Assembly: GCA_002364085.1 (NCBI GenBank)
Contig: DEXK01000018.1
Location: forward strand, 60,095 to 124,094
Length of the DNA: 64,000 nucleotides
Direction of reading: 5' to 3'
Source: Balneolaceae bacterium UBA3186
Lineage (GTDB): Bacteria; Bacteroidota; Rhodothermia; Balneolales; Balneolaceae
The notes under the pieces were generated by a model. The model had not been told where the DNA came from. It saw nothing but the letters and a program-made list of their open reading frames with translations, and did no database searches. Positions 16,063 to 23,727 of the stretch are shown here, one piece after another. Each line of letters opens with the position of its first letter. Within the stretch, counting starts at the first letter, position 1. Position numbers and translations under genes: made by a program.

Positions 16063-16761
16063 GTGATTGGAATACTTATAATTTTAGGAGCCTCTTGGCT
16101 CCTTTTATTTTTATTTGAAAAAAAGAGTCTATCTGTATTAGGATTTACTCCTGTTTCCGAAAGATCAATTCAGTTCTTATTGGGTTTTGGATTTATAAGT
16201 ATTGTTCAAAGCATTTTAATTCTGACCGAAACCTATGTTTTATCTACTGAGTGGGAATTAAAAACCAACATCAGTTTATCTCATATTTTTGGTTCGCTGT
16301 GGTATCATCTTAAATCAGCTTTAACCGAAGATCTTCTATTTCGAGGGGCCGCACTTTATATTCTTGCCAGTAGATTTAATAATAAAGCAGCCATTATAAG
16401 TTCAGCTATTCTATTCGGGGTGTACCACTGGTTTTCTTATGGGATGTTTGGAGCCGGACTGGTTCCTATGGTTTACGTCTTCGTTATTACCGGTGTATCA
16501 GGAGCGGTTTGGGCTTATTCTTATTTTAAAACCAACTCCATTTTTCTTGCTTTAGGACTCCATGTTGGTTGGAATTTTATATCAACTCTTTTTCTGGATA
16601 ATCAGCCTTACGGCGAACTTCTTTTTCAGCAGGTCTCTATGGTTCCGATTTCAAATGATTGGCTCAACTTTATTTCTCAGTTTACTAAAGGATTAGCTCC
16701 GAGCATTATTACTTACTTCTTTGTTCGATACTTATATAATGAGAATAAAAATGAAGAATAG
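16063..16761 (+). CDS. CPBP-family intramembrane metalloprotease
   Basis: 232 residues with about 6-7 hydrophobic helices. GTG start at 16063. The three CPBP/Abi motifs are visible: EDLLFR (about residue 88; the usual form is EExxxR, so the second Glu is Asp here), FGVYH (FxxxH) and HVGWN (HxxxN). These line a membrane-embedded active site as in Rce1-type glutamate proteases. Bacterial members process membrane proteins or prenylated/peptide substrates, some in bacteriocin immunity. It lies 17 bases after the DUF4342 gene, suggesting co-transcription. Confidence 0.85.
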   Translation: MIGILIILGASWLLLFLFEKKSLSVLGFTPVSERSIQFLLGFGFISIVQSILILTETYVLSTEWELKTNISLSHIFGSLWYHLKSALTEDLLFRGAALYILASRFNNKAAIISSAILFGVYHWFSYGMFGAGLVPMVYVFVITGVSGAVWAYSYFKTNSIFLALGLHVGWNFISTLFLDNQPYGELLFQQVSMVPISNDWLNFISQFTKGLAPSIITYFFVRYLYNENKNEE

Positions 16762-16790
16762 GTTTTATCATATTCTTTTTGGCTAGTGAT

Positions 16791-17243
16791 TCAGATCCAG
16801 CGCCTTACCCTTTTCTGATAATCTTTGTACTCATCTCCAAATAGTTCAATCATCATCTCTTCTTCTGGTTTGATCTGGAATGAATTCATGTACCAAATGA
16901 ATACCGGAAGCATCAGAAATACGAGTCCATCTCCCAGAAACAGTCCATAGAACACAAGTAATATCAACATTCCGAGATACATTGGGTTTCTGCTTATGCT
17001 ATAGATTCCGGAACTAACCAAAGAAGTTGAGGCCTCCGGTTTATGGGGATTTACTGTTGTCTTCTTTACAGAAAACTGAATAACTCCCAGCACAATACAA
17101 GCTATGCCAAGTATTGAGGTCAAAATAATGATCCATTTCGGAGCATTAAATGCAAGAAATTCCACTGGCAGATATTTCTCAATTCCCCACATTAAAAATA
17201 CGGTGACTGCGACCACTATAACGGGAGGGACTTTGAGCTTCAT
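16791..17243 (-). CDS. Isoprenylcysteine carboxyl methyltransferase-family membrane protein
   Basis: 150 residues with four predicted helices. The C-terminal half has the ICMT/PEMT pattern: SGIYSISRNPMYLGMLILL (the RNPMYLG cofactor-binding signature) and a terminal E-x-x-M-x-x-xFGDEYKDYQKRVRRWI segment. Such proteins methylate a membrane-associated carboxyl or amine using SAM; bacterial substrates are mostly unknown. It is convergent with the CPBP protease across 29 bases and lies 22 bases after the propeller lipoprotein gene. Confidence 0.85.
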   Translation of the reverse strand: MKLKVPPVIVVAVTVFLMWGIEKYLPVEFLAFNAPKWIIILTSILGIACIVLGVIQFSVKKTTVNPHKPEASTSLVSSGIYSISRNPMYLGMLILLVFYGLFLGDGLVFLMLPVFIWYMNSFQIKPEEEMMIELFGDEYKDYQKRVRRWI

Positions 17244-17265
17244 TATTTATTCAGTTTTCTAGCTT

Positions 17266-18273
17266 TCAAAAAACATACTTCGTCAAAAGGTTTTCGCCCT
17301 CAGAATTTGTTTCAATTGTATAAATATGTGAACTCGAAACAGCTAAAGATTCCATGTTTATATTATTCTTTAATACATAACTGAATGCATACTCTCCTGA
17401 ATCTTCATCATAGACATCAACAAACTTGTATTCACTTTCTCCATTGTGATATCTTGCAGAATAGAACAACTCGTTTTCTACTGCAATTGCAATGCTCCCA
17501 TATGTTGCATCTTTGGTAAATCCTGCCCCATTACTAAATGACATATAACTATCTGTTGTTTCATAACTATCTACAATTTCTTTAGAAAAAATCAGAGCCC
17601 CATTTTCAATATCATACTTTTTGATAAGGGGTTCCGAATAGCCTGCCACATAAAGATGTTTACCTGAAACTGTTGATTGAGCTGTAAACATCATTGGATT
17701 TTCTACTTCCTCACTTGACTGAATTCTATTAATGATGTTGCCTTCTGAATCTATTAAATGATATAAGCTATCAGTCAGGAAAGTAGATGGGATAAGATAC
17801 TTTTGCTTGCTAATCATTTTCACAGCTTCCATATTAGGTATTTCGGAAACCTTAAACTCATTTATAAAATCACCTTTTAATGAATAATGTGTGATTTTAT
17901 TTAATCCATTGTCTATAAATAATAGCTTTCCCTCTTTGTAATCAAAGCGTCGTAAGGAGCCGAGTTCTCCGGGACCTCTGCCTTCCGGAAGTTCAAATTT
18001 ATTGATAATCTTTAAATCTGTGTCTGTATTAACAATGGTTCGGTTCGATCTGTCAAAAAATACTAATCCTTTTTCGGTCCTATATAAAACTGCCGGCATA
18101 AATAAACCCAAAGAATCCAGATTTAAAGAATCTACCGGAGTTAACTTTTTTATCTCTCTGTTATCAACTTTCTGATTAGTACGATAAAGAAATGGTTGTT
18201 CTTGAACTTCATTACTGACTTTTCCGCAACCAATCAGCAATATGTAAATAAGACTTATTATGAAGAATCGCAT
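17266..18273 (-). CDS. Six-bladed beta-propeller (NHL-like) lipoprotein
   Basis: 335 residues. The N-terminus MRFFIISLIYILLIGC is a lipoprotein signal with lipobox LIGC (Cys about 16). The body has NHL/6-bladed propeller blades, including the common EGRGPGELGSLRRFDY segment followed by LLFIDNGLNKITHYSLKGDFINEF, typical of Bacteroidota 6-bladed beta-propeller proteins. No catalytic motif was found; it is probably a surface or periplasmic binding protein. It is about the same length as the propeller lipoprotein at 3741-4748, but the blades are of a different type. Confidence 0.8.
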   Translation of the reverse strand: MRFFIISLIYILLIGCGKVSNEVQEQPFLYRTNQKVDNREIKKLTPVDSLNLDSLGLFMPAVLYRTEKGLVFFDRSNRTIVNTDTDLKIINKFELPEGRGPGELGSLRRFDYKEGKLLFIDNGLNKITHYSLKGDFINEFKVSEIPNMEAVKMISKQKYLIPSTFLTDSLYHLIDSEGNIINRIQSSEEVENPMMFTAQSTVSGKHLYVAGYSEPLIKKYDIENGALIFSKEIVDSYETTDSYMSFSNGAGFTKDATYGSIAIAVENELFYSARYHNGESEYKFVDVYDEDSGEYAFSYVLKNNINMESLAVSSSHIYTIETNSEGENLLTKYVF

Positions 18274-18342
18274 ACCTTTGTTCTAAGTGATTTTTTCAAA
18301 TATCTACTAAGGTATAAAAAATAATGGGTTTAATCTGTTTCC

Positions 18343-19146
18343 TTATTTCTTAAACGGCATCCAAAACAGCCCTTTTACCTTTTGGTCTTCTTCGGAATCA
18401 AATTCATCCAAACCGATATGAATGGAATGAGGATCTTCATTCAGATTGAACGTTTTGCAGATCCTGTCCCAGAACGAAAATAACGAACTGTAGTTAGAGT
18501 CCGTTTCTGATTGCTTCCTGGAGTGATGAACCTTGTGCATAGCCGGAGTTACGATAAATATTCTTAGAAATCTGTCCAGTTTTTCCGGTACCCCGATATT
18601 TGCATGATGAAACTGAACAACGATGATCAATAAAATTTCATACACCAGTAATTCCCAGATATGCAATCCGATCAATACGATAATTCCGGTTCGGAAAATA
18701 GATGAGAAGATGATCTCTCCTGTATGAAATCGATTAGCAGTGGTCACATCCATATTCGGATCAGAGTGATGAACCCGGTGAAATTTCCAAAAGAATGGGA
18801 TTCGATGATTCATCACATGCCAGAAATACGTCCATGTATCCATCAATAAAACAGCACCGATTACATGAGCCCATGACGGCAAAGCAAGCCAGTTCAAAAT
18901 TCCGAAGTTGTTGGTATTTGCCCAGTTGGAAGCCCACAACCAAATCCCTACAAAAAGGAATGAGGTAATCGCCGCATTTACTATTCCAAGAGATGCATTT
19001 CTGAGCAAATGTTTCCAGCGCTGTTTTCCGGAATCCTTGAAGAAGTCAAAAAATGGATGAGCATGTTCATAGAGCAGAAGCACCACCAATCCTATTACCG
19101 CTACTGCGGTTTGAGTTTGGTTTAGCAGATCCATTAATGCTTGCAT
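18343..19146 (-). CDS. Sterol desaturase/fatty acid hydroxylase-family protein
   Basis: 267 residues with about four membrane helices and the three His clusters of the di-iron hydroxylase superfamily: HVMNH, HRVHHSD (HxxHH) and HKVHHSR (HxxHH). The reaction should be oxygen-dependent hydroxylation or desaturation of a lipid at the membrane. It is the last gene of the sulfur cluster, starting 15 bases after the rhodanese gene; whether it belongs functionally is uncertain. Confidence 0.88.
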   Translation of the reverse strand: MQALMDLLNQTQTAVAVIGLVVLLLYEHAHPFFDFFKDSGKQRWKHLLRNASLGIVNAAITSFLFVGIWLWASNWANTNNFGILNWLALPSWAHVIGAVLLMDTWTYFWHVMNHRIPFFWKFHRVHHSDPNMDVTTANRFHTGEIIFSSIFRTGIIVLIGLHIWELLVYEILLIIVVQFHHANIGVPEKLDRFLRIFIVTPAMHKVHHSRKQSETDSNYSSLFSFWDRICKTFNLNEDPHSIHIGLDEFDSEEDQKVKGLFWMPFKK

Positions 19147-19161
19147 ATAGAATGAATGAGA

Positions 19162-19557
19162 TTACTTCTTTTCGAAGCCGGCTTCTACCAGATCATTATA
19201 GCCGCCAAGATTGTGTACATTTTCAAAACCGTGTTCCTTCATTATCTCGGCTGCTTTTCCACTTCGGTTGCCTGAAGCGCAGTACAGATAATAGGTTTTG
19301 GACTTATCCAGTGAGTCGAGCTTTTCTTCGAATTCACCCGAAGTTAAATTGTAACCCACAAGAGCGCCTTTTAAACTTCCATTTTCATACTCCCGCTCGG
19401 TTCTTACGTCGATTATAATTCCCTCAACCTGAGCTTTATTCTCTATTGCCTGCTCAGAAGAAATAGCATGTAACTCACGCTCTTTTTGAAAATAGATCAA
19501 TGCATATGCTGAAGCTAAAACTAATCCAACAAGTAATATCAGTACAGATTTTTTCAT
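19162..19557 (-). CDS. Membrane-anchored single-domain rhodanese
   Basis: 131 residues. An N-terminal hydrophobic segment (VLILLVGLVLASAYALIYF) acts as anchor or uncleaved signal. A single rhodanese domain follows, with VDVRTEREYENGSLKGA-type entry (here IIDVRTEREYENG) and the active-site loop CASGNRSG, Cys at about residue 97. It should accept sulfane sulfur as a Cys persulfide on the periplasmic side. The preceding gene is TauE/SafE, 25 bases upstream. Confidence 0.88.
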   Translation of the reverse strand: MKKSVLILLVGLVLASAYALIYFQKERELHAISSEQAIENKAQVEGIIIDVRTEREYENGSLKGALVGYNLTSGEFEEKLDSLDKSKTYYLYCASGNRSGKAAEIMKEHGFENVHNLGGYNDLVEAGFEKK

Positions 19558-19582
19558 GTCTTCAATAAATAATTAATTCAGA

Positions 19583-20341
19583 TTAAACGTTCATATAAAT
19601 TATATAAGCTCCCATAAAAAGAAGAAATATCGCAAAACCTTTCTTCAGTTTTTCGCCGCTTATTTTAGATCCTACAACTTTGCCGACAATACTTCCTACT
19701 GCACCGATCAAGCTGAAAATTAAAACCAGTTCCCAGTTTATTTGTTGATTTACGGATTCCAAAACTTCGAAATATTTATAGAAACCACTAAAACTCTTTA
19801 AAGCGATGATTACCAAACTGGTTCCTATCGCAACATGCATTGGTAATCCACCTAATATAACTAACGCGGGCACAATCAAAAATCCACCGCCCACTCCTAC
19901 TAATCCTGTAAGCACGCCAACTACAATTCCTTCCAGCGCTATGAGCCACCACTTTTGTTGTTTGTCAATAGACTGCTCACCATCAGTGACCTTTTTATTT
20001 CTGAGCATCAGCACCGCTGCCAGAATCATGACGATGGAAAAAAGCATCAGTTGAAAAGTCCCTGATACAAAACCTGCAACATAAGCGCCACCGTATGTCC
20101 CCGCCATGCCCGGAATACCGAACAGGATCACATTTCTCCAGTTTACCTGCTTTTTTAATGCGTATGGAATGGAGCCTATTAAACTGATAAACCCAACTAT
20201 TCCCAATGATTCGGCAATAGCAGCTTTCTCAGGTTCTCCGGAAATATAGATCAAAATGGGAACCGTGAGGATCGATCCTCCTGAACCCATCAAACCTAAT
20301 GAAAGTCCGACCAATAAAGCCCCAATCCATGATAGAATCAT
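19583..20341 (-). CDS. TauE/SafE-family sulfite/sulfur-compound exporter
   Basis: 252 residues with 7-8 hydrophobic helices and the repeated TauE/SafE glycine motifs (LSLGLMGSGGSILTVPILIY near the N-terminus; LTGLVGVGGGFLIVPALVIL about residue 140). In cysteine or persulfide catabolic operons such proteins export sulfite or related anions. The start codon shares one base with the stop of the upstream MBL-rhodanese gene (20341), so the two are coupled, which fits export of the sulfite made by that enzyme. Confidence 0.9.
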   Translation of the reverse strand: MILSWIGALLVGLSLGLMGSGGSILTVPILIYISGEPEKAAIAESLGIVGFISLIGSIPYALKKQVNWRNVILFGIPGMAGTYGGAYVAGFVSGTFQLMLFSIVMILAAVLMLRNKKVTDGEQSIDKQQKWWLIALEGIVVGVLTGLVGVGGGFLIVPALVILGGLPMHVAIGTSLVIIALKSFSGFYKYFEVLESVNQQINWELVLIFSLIGAVGSIVGKVVGSKISGEKLKKGFAIFLLFMGAYIIYMNV

Positions 20342-21735
20342 TATGCTTTTACCTCAGGATTCCAATTTTTGAAAAGATCATCCACCCATATTACATCAAA
20401 TCCTTTACTTTTCAATAGAGAAATGGAGTATGAAGCTCTTTGTCCGCTTGCACAATGAACGGCTATCGTTTTATCCTGAGGAATTTTATCCAGATTTGCA
20501 GCCAATCGGGTATGTGCAATATTGATCGATCCGGGAATATGTCCCGTTGAATACTCCGTTGCCTTCCTTACGTCCAGAACTTGAATATTACCATTATTCA
20601 TCTGCTTTGATAATCCTTCAAAATCTGTTGAATTGGTAGATTCTATTTCACCGTTCCAGCTTTCAAGGTCGTTATACGTTGCAAACCCTTTGCATTTATC
20701 TAAGCCTACATTAGCCAGGTCATTGATAGCTTCCTGAAGATTATCCTGATCGATGATGAGGTAAAATTCATCTTCTCCATCAAGAAAAGATCCGGCTATA
20801 GTATTAAAGTTTTTATCAAACGAAGCCATAATAGAGCCTTCAAGATGAGAACTTGCAAAATCATGCTTAGCTCTTGTATCAATTATAGTGATGTCGTTGT
20901 CAACCATTTCCTGAATACTTACTTTTTTCGGAAGTTCGATGGGCGAACCAAGCACAGAAGGACCAACTTTATTCAGCTTTTTCATTCTCGCAAAATATAG
21001 AGGCGGTTCCGGCTGTCCATCCAGAATAAAATCCACAAATGATTCTTCATCTTTAGCTGCTTTAAATGCGGGACTGAAACGAGTTTCATATCCAACAGTA
21101 GATTCGGGGACTGCTCCCAACGCTTTACCGCAGGCACTTCCTGAACCATGTGCGGGCCATACTTGTAAGTATTCCGGAAACTCTTTGAATTTTTCAACCG
21201 ACTTATACAGTGTTTGTGCAGACGGTTTCATATTTCCTTTTTCACCGGCTGCAGTTTCTAAAAGATCCGGACGACCGACATCTCCTACAAAAACAAAATC
21301 ACCGGTTAAAATACCCATTGGTTCGTCAGTAAGTGCTCCATCTGTTACCAGAAAACTGATTGATTCCGGTGTATGTCCCGGAGTATGAATAACATCAAAT
21401 TTAATGTTACCGATACTGAATGAATCTCCGTTTTTAACGAGCTCATAATTATAATCACTTCCGTTCAGCCATTCATATTTCCAGTCTTTATCACCTTCAT
21501 CAGAAGCGATAACTTTTACTCCCTTTTCGGCGAATTCTCTTAAACCGGAAACATAATCTGCATGGATGTGAGTATCTGCAGCATGAGTGATCTTGAGTCC
21601 TTCTGAAGATGCAATTTCCTGATACTGATCTATATCTCTCATCGGATCAATTACAATCGCTTCTCCATTCTTCTGGCATCCGATTATATATGCATATTGT
21701 GCTAATTTTTTGTCAAATACTTGTTTGAAATACAT
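20341..21735 (-). CDS. MBL-fold persulfide dioxygenase-like protein fused to two rhodanese domains
   Basis: 464 residues. The N-terminal metallo-beta-lactamase domain has the ETHE1/Blh-type motif THIHADYVSG (about residue 57), HTPGHTPES, GDVGRPD and PAHGSG, giving one-His/Asp/His iron ligation typical of persulfide dioxygenases. A first rhodanese domain (about 270-350) lacks the catalytic Cys loop (FYLIIDQDNL at that place). The second (about 365-464) has CASGQRAS with the active Cys at about 427. The layout resembles CstB of staphylococci. The predicted reaction is oxidation of low-molecular-weight persulfides to sulfite with thiosulfate formation. It is flanked by YeeE and TauE genes. Confidence 0.88.
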   Translation of the reverse strand: MYFKQVFDKKLAQYAYIIGCQKNGEAIVIDPMRDIDQYQEIASSEGLKITHAADTHIHADYVSGLREFAEKGVKVIASDEGDKDWKYEWLNGSDYNYELVKNGDSFSIGNIKFDVIHTPGHTPESISFLVTDGALTDEPMGILTGDFVFVGDVGRPDLLETAAGEKGNMKPSAQTLYKSVEKFKEFPEYLQVWPAHGSGSACGKALGAVPESTVGYETRFSPAFKAAKDEESFVDFILDGQPEPPLYFARMKKLNKVGPSVLGSPIELPKKVSIQEMVDNDITIIDTRAKHDFASSHLEGSIMASFDKNFNTIAGSFLDGEDEFYLIIDQDNLQEAINDLANVGLDKCKGFATYNDLESWNGEIESTNSTDFEGLSKQMNNGNIQVLDVRKATEYSTGHIPGSINIAHTRLAANLDKIPQDKTIAVHCASGQRASYSISLLKSKGFDVIWVDDLFKNWNPEVKA

Positions 21736-21757
21736 AATTCTGTTGTTTGAAGATTAA

Positions 21758-22177
21758 TTAATGAGGAAGTGACGGTCTGATCTTTCCATAAACCCAAGTG
21801 CCTGCCAAAGCGCTTAAGATTGGAACGATCATAATGCTGTATCCGGCTCCTGCAAGTGAAAATAATGGTCCCGGACAAGCTCCTGTCAATGCCCAACCAA
21901 ACCCGAATAGTGTGCCTCCTACAATATATCGGGTAACTTGTTTAGGATCTTTTGGCGGAATCGTAATTGCATTCCCTTCCATATCTTTGATGTTCTTTCT
22001 CTTTATAACTTGGATGGAGATCATAGCTACTACAACTCCCAATCCGATTATACCGTACATGTGGAATGAGTCAAACCGAAACATTTCCTGAATTCTGAAC
22101 CAGGACACTACTTCAGATTTGATCAATACGATTCCAAAGAAAATTCCTGCTAGTAAATATTTTATATAATTCTTCAT
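21758..22177 (-). CDS. YeeE/YedE-family transporter, second half-protein
   Basis: 139 residues with four hydrophobic helices. It carries the YeeE motif GTLFGFGWALTGACPGPLF (Cys in ACPGP) corresponding to the second repeat of full-length YeeE thiosulfate channels. It pairs with the gene 12 bases upstream, which carries the CTSGH motif, so the two together should form one transporter for thiosulfate or sulfane sulfur. Confidence 0.87.
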   Translation of the reverse strand: MKNYIKYLLAGIFFGIVLIKSEVVSWFRIQEMFRFDSFHMYGIIGLGVVVAMISIQVIKRKNIKDMEGNAITIPPKDPKQVTRYIVGGTLFGFGWALTGACPGPLFSLAGAGYSIMIVPILSALAGTWVYGKIRPSLPH

Positions 22178-22189
22178 GTCTTAGTTCGA

Positions 22190-22750
22190 TTAAAATATAA
22201 ATGGGTAGATGATGTAAGTGATAAACAATCCACCGGCAAAGAAGCCCATAACTGCCAGTAATGACGCCAATTGCAGATCAGCCAGTCCGGATATTGCATG
22301 ACCTGATGTACAACCACCGGCATAACGGGCACCGAATCCCACTAAAAAACCACCGACTATCATCAAGATAATACCCTGAGTACTTGCTACATTTTCCCAG
22401 TTAAAAACATCAGACGGCAGCATTCCTGAAAAATCCGAAATACCCAAAGCTTTTAATTCTGTGATGGTTTGTGCAGAAATATTGATTGGATCAGGATTAC
22501 TTAAAAGCCATCCTCCAATAAAACCACCCAAAATGGTTCCTGCTACAAATACCAGATTCCATTTTCCTGATTTTTTCCAGTCATATTTGAAAAACTCGAT
22601 ATCTCCGGGTACACAAGCAGCGCAGGCATGACGCAAATTCGCAGAGACTCCAAAAAGTTTCCCCCCCGCTATTAGTAAGATTGGTACTATTAACCCGATC
22701 AAAGGCCCTGCCACGTACCACGGCCATGGTTGTCTTAAAAATTCTATCAT
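22190..22750 (-). CDS. YeeE/YedE-family transporter, first half-protein
   Basis: 186 residues with about five hydrophobic helices and the conserved GFGARYAGGCTSGHAISGL segment; the Cys in GCTSGH (about residue 148) is the persulfide-relay Cys of YeeE-type thiosulfate transporters. An additional HACAACVPG segment near residue 40 adds three Cys that could be redox-active. The partner half-protein follows 12 bases downstream. Confidence 0.87.
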   Translation of the reverse strand: MIEFLRQPWPWYVAGPLIGLIVPILLIAGGKLFGVSANLRHACAACVPGDIEFFKYDWKKSGKWNLVFVAGTILGGFIGGWLLSNPDPINISAQTITELKALGISDFSGMLPSDVFNWENVASTQGIILMIVGGFLVGFGARYAGGCTSGHAISGLADLQLASLLAVMGFFAGGLFITYIIYPFIF

Positions 22751-22783
22751 ATTTGAATAGTCTGTTAAATAATTTTCTATGTT

Positions 22784-22993
22784 TTAGCTCTCTGATCTTG
22801 GAGTTGTTTTCACACCAAAAGCGGCCCAGATTGGGCAAAAATTTATTAATGCTGTAGCAGCTAAGATACCTCCTACGGTCAGAAGGATAATTCCTAGTGT
22901 TCCGGTAATTACATTTGTGAAGTAAAGTACAGCTACAGTTATAGCTATCAGGAACCGAATTGTTTTATCTGTGCTTCCAATATTTTTAGTCAT
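22784..22993 (-). CDS. DUF2892 (YgaP-like) inner membrane protein
   Basis: 69 residues from the ATG at 22993 (MTKNIGSTDKTIRFLIAI). An upstream in-frame start at 23026 would add 11 residues without similarity to the family and is less likely. Two hydrophobic helices with the DUF2892 pattern (GSTDKTIRFLIAITVAVLY ... GGILAATALINFCPIWAAFG) match the membrane part of YgaP, which is otherwise fused to a rhodanese. The Cys in NFCP is conserved in the family. It is the first gene after the Crp/Fnr-type palindrome. Confidence 0.85.
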   Translation of the reverse strand: MTKNIGSTDKTIRFLIAITVAVLYFTNVITGTLGIILLTVGGILAATALINFCPIWAAFGVKTTPRSES

Positions 22994-23052
22994 AACATTT
23001 AAAACTTGGTTTAAGTTGTTGACCAAATATCCTAAGTATTCAGCAGATATTG

Positions 23053-23068
23053 TGTAACATTAGTTACA
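23053..23068. promoter_or_regulatory. Candidate Crp/Fnr-family operator
   Basis: TGTAACATTAGTTACA: a perfect 6+6 base inverted repeat with a 4-base spacer, the spacing used by FNR-type dimers. It lies 60 bases before the DUF2892 start and just downstream of the Crp/Fnr gene. A near match to the Bacteroidota -7 element (GATATTTG against TAnnTTTG) lies between it and the gene. Confidence 0.6.
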
Positions 23069-23079
23069 GATAGAGAAGT

Positions 23080-23727
23080 TTAAAGAATGGAAATCCGGTT
23101 CCTTTCCAATTCTATTTTCCCTTCATTTTCCAGTTGTTTTAAAAGGCGGGATACAACAACTCTGGAAGTATTTAAATGTTGAGCAATTTGCTCGTGAGAC
23201 ATATTGATCTCGTACGATTTCGTTGCCTGCTTTTTGTCTAGCAAATACTTGTATAGTCGGTCATACAAATTAAGAAATGTTATGCTATCTATGGTTTCAA
23301 GTAATTCATCAAAACGAGTTTGATAAGAGCTGAACACATATTTTCTGAAAGACCTGTAATTCTGGATCCATTCGTCCATATAGTTCATAGGAATCATCCA
23401 AAGAACAGAATTATCTTCTGCCGTTACTTTAAAATCATTTCTTTTGCCTTCAATACAACACGCCAGAGACATCGCACAAGTTTCGCCTCCTTCTAAATAA
23501 TAGAGAAGTATCTCGTTTGCATCTCCATCTTGCCTGACCACACTTAACAATCCTTCAAGCACAATTGGCATATACATGGAAGTACTACCGGGAGTTATGA
23601 TCAATTCTCCGGAACGGGCTGTTTTAGAAATACCCACTTTTTGGATTTCCTGAATCAGCTCATCCTCTATTCCTGCTTCTGATAATATTGATTTAAGACT
23701 TTCTTGCACGGAGTTATTTACTTCCAA
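23080..23727 (-). CDS. Crp/Fnr-family transcriptional regulator with a Cys motif
   Basis: 215 residues: N-terminal cyclic-nucleotide-binding-like beta barrel (about 30-130), dimer helix, and C-terminal winged helix (INMSHEQIAQHLNTSRVVVSRLLKQLENEG). No FNR-type N-terminal FeS cluster Cys are present; instead the barrel holds GGETCAMSLACCIEGKR with three Cys at about 83, 89 and 90. These are well placed for thiol or persulfide sensing (inference). Translation begins at TTG (23727), overlapping the trxB stop by 10 bases. It presumably controls the downstream sulfur genes through the palindrome at 23053-23068. Confidence 0.85.
   Translation of the reverse strand: MEVNNSVQESLKSILSEAGIEDELIQEIQKVGISKTARSGELIITPGSTSMYMPIVLEGLLSVVRQDGDANEILLYYLEGGETCAMSLACCIEGKRNDFKVTAEDNSVLWMIPMNYMDEWIQNYRSFRKYVFSSYQTRFDELLETIDSITFLNLYDRLYKYLLDKKQATKSYEINMSHEQIAQHLNTSRVVVSRLLKQLENEGKIELERNRISIL

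Noticed and set aside
19781..19800. AAACCACTAAAACTC match to the GTGGTT repeat arm
   Set aside because: It lies inside the TauE/SafE coding sequence, lacks the TGTG core and a partner arm, so it is chance similarity.
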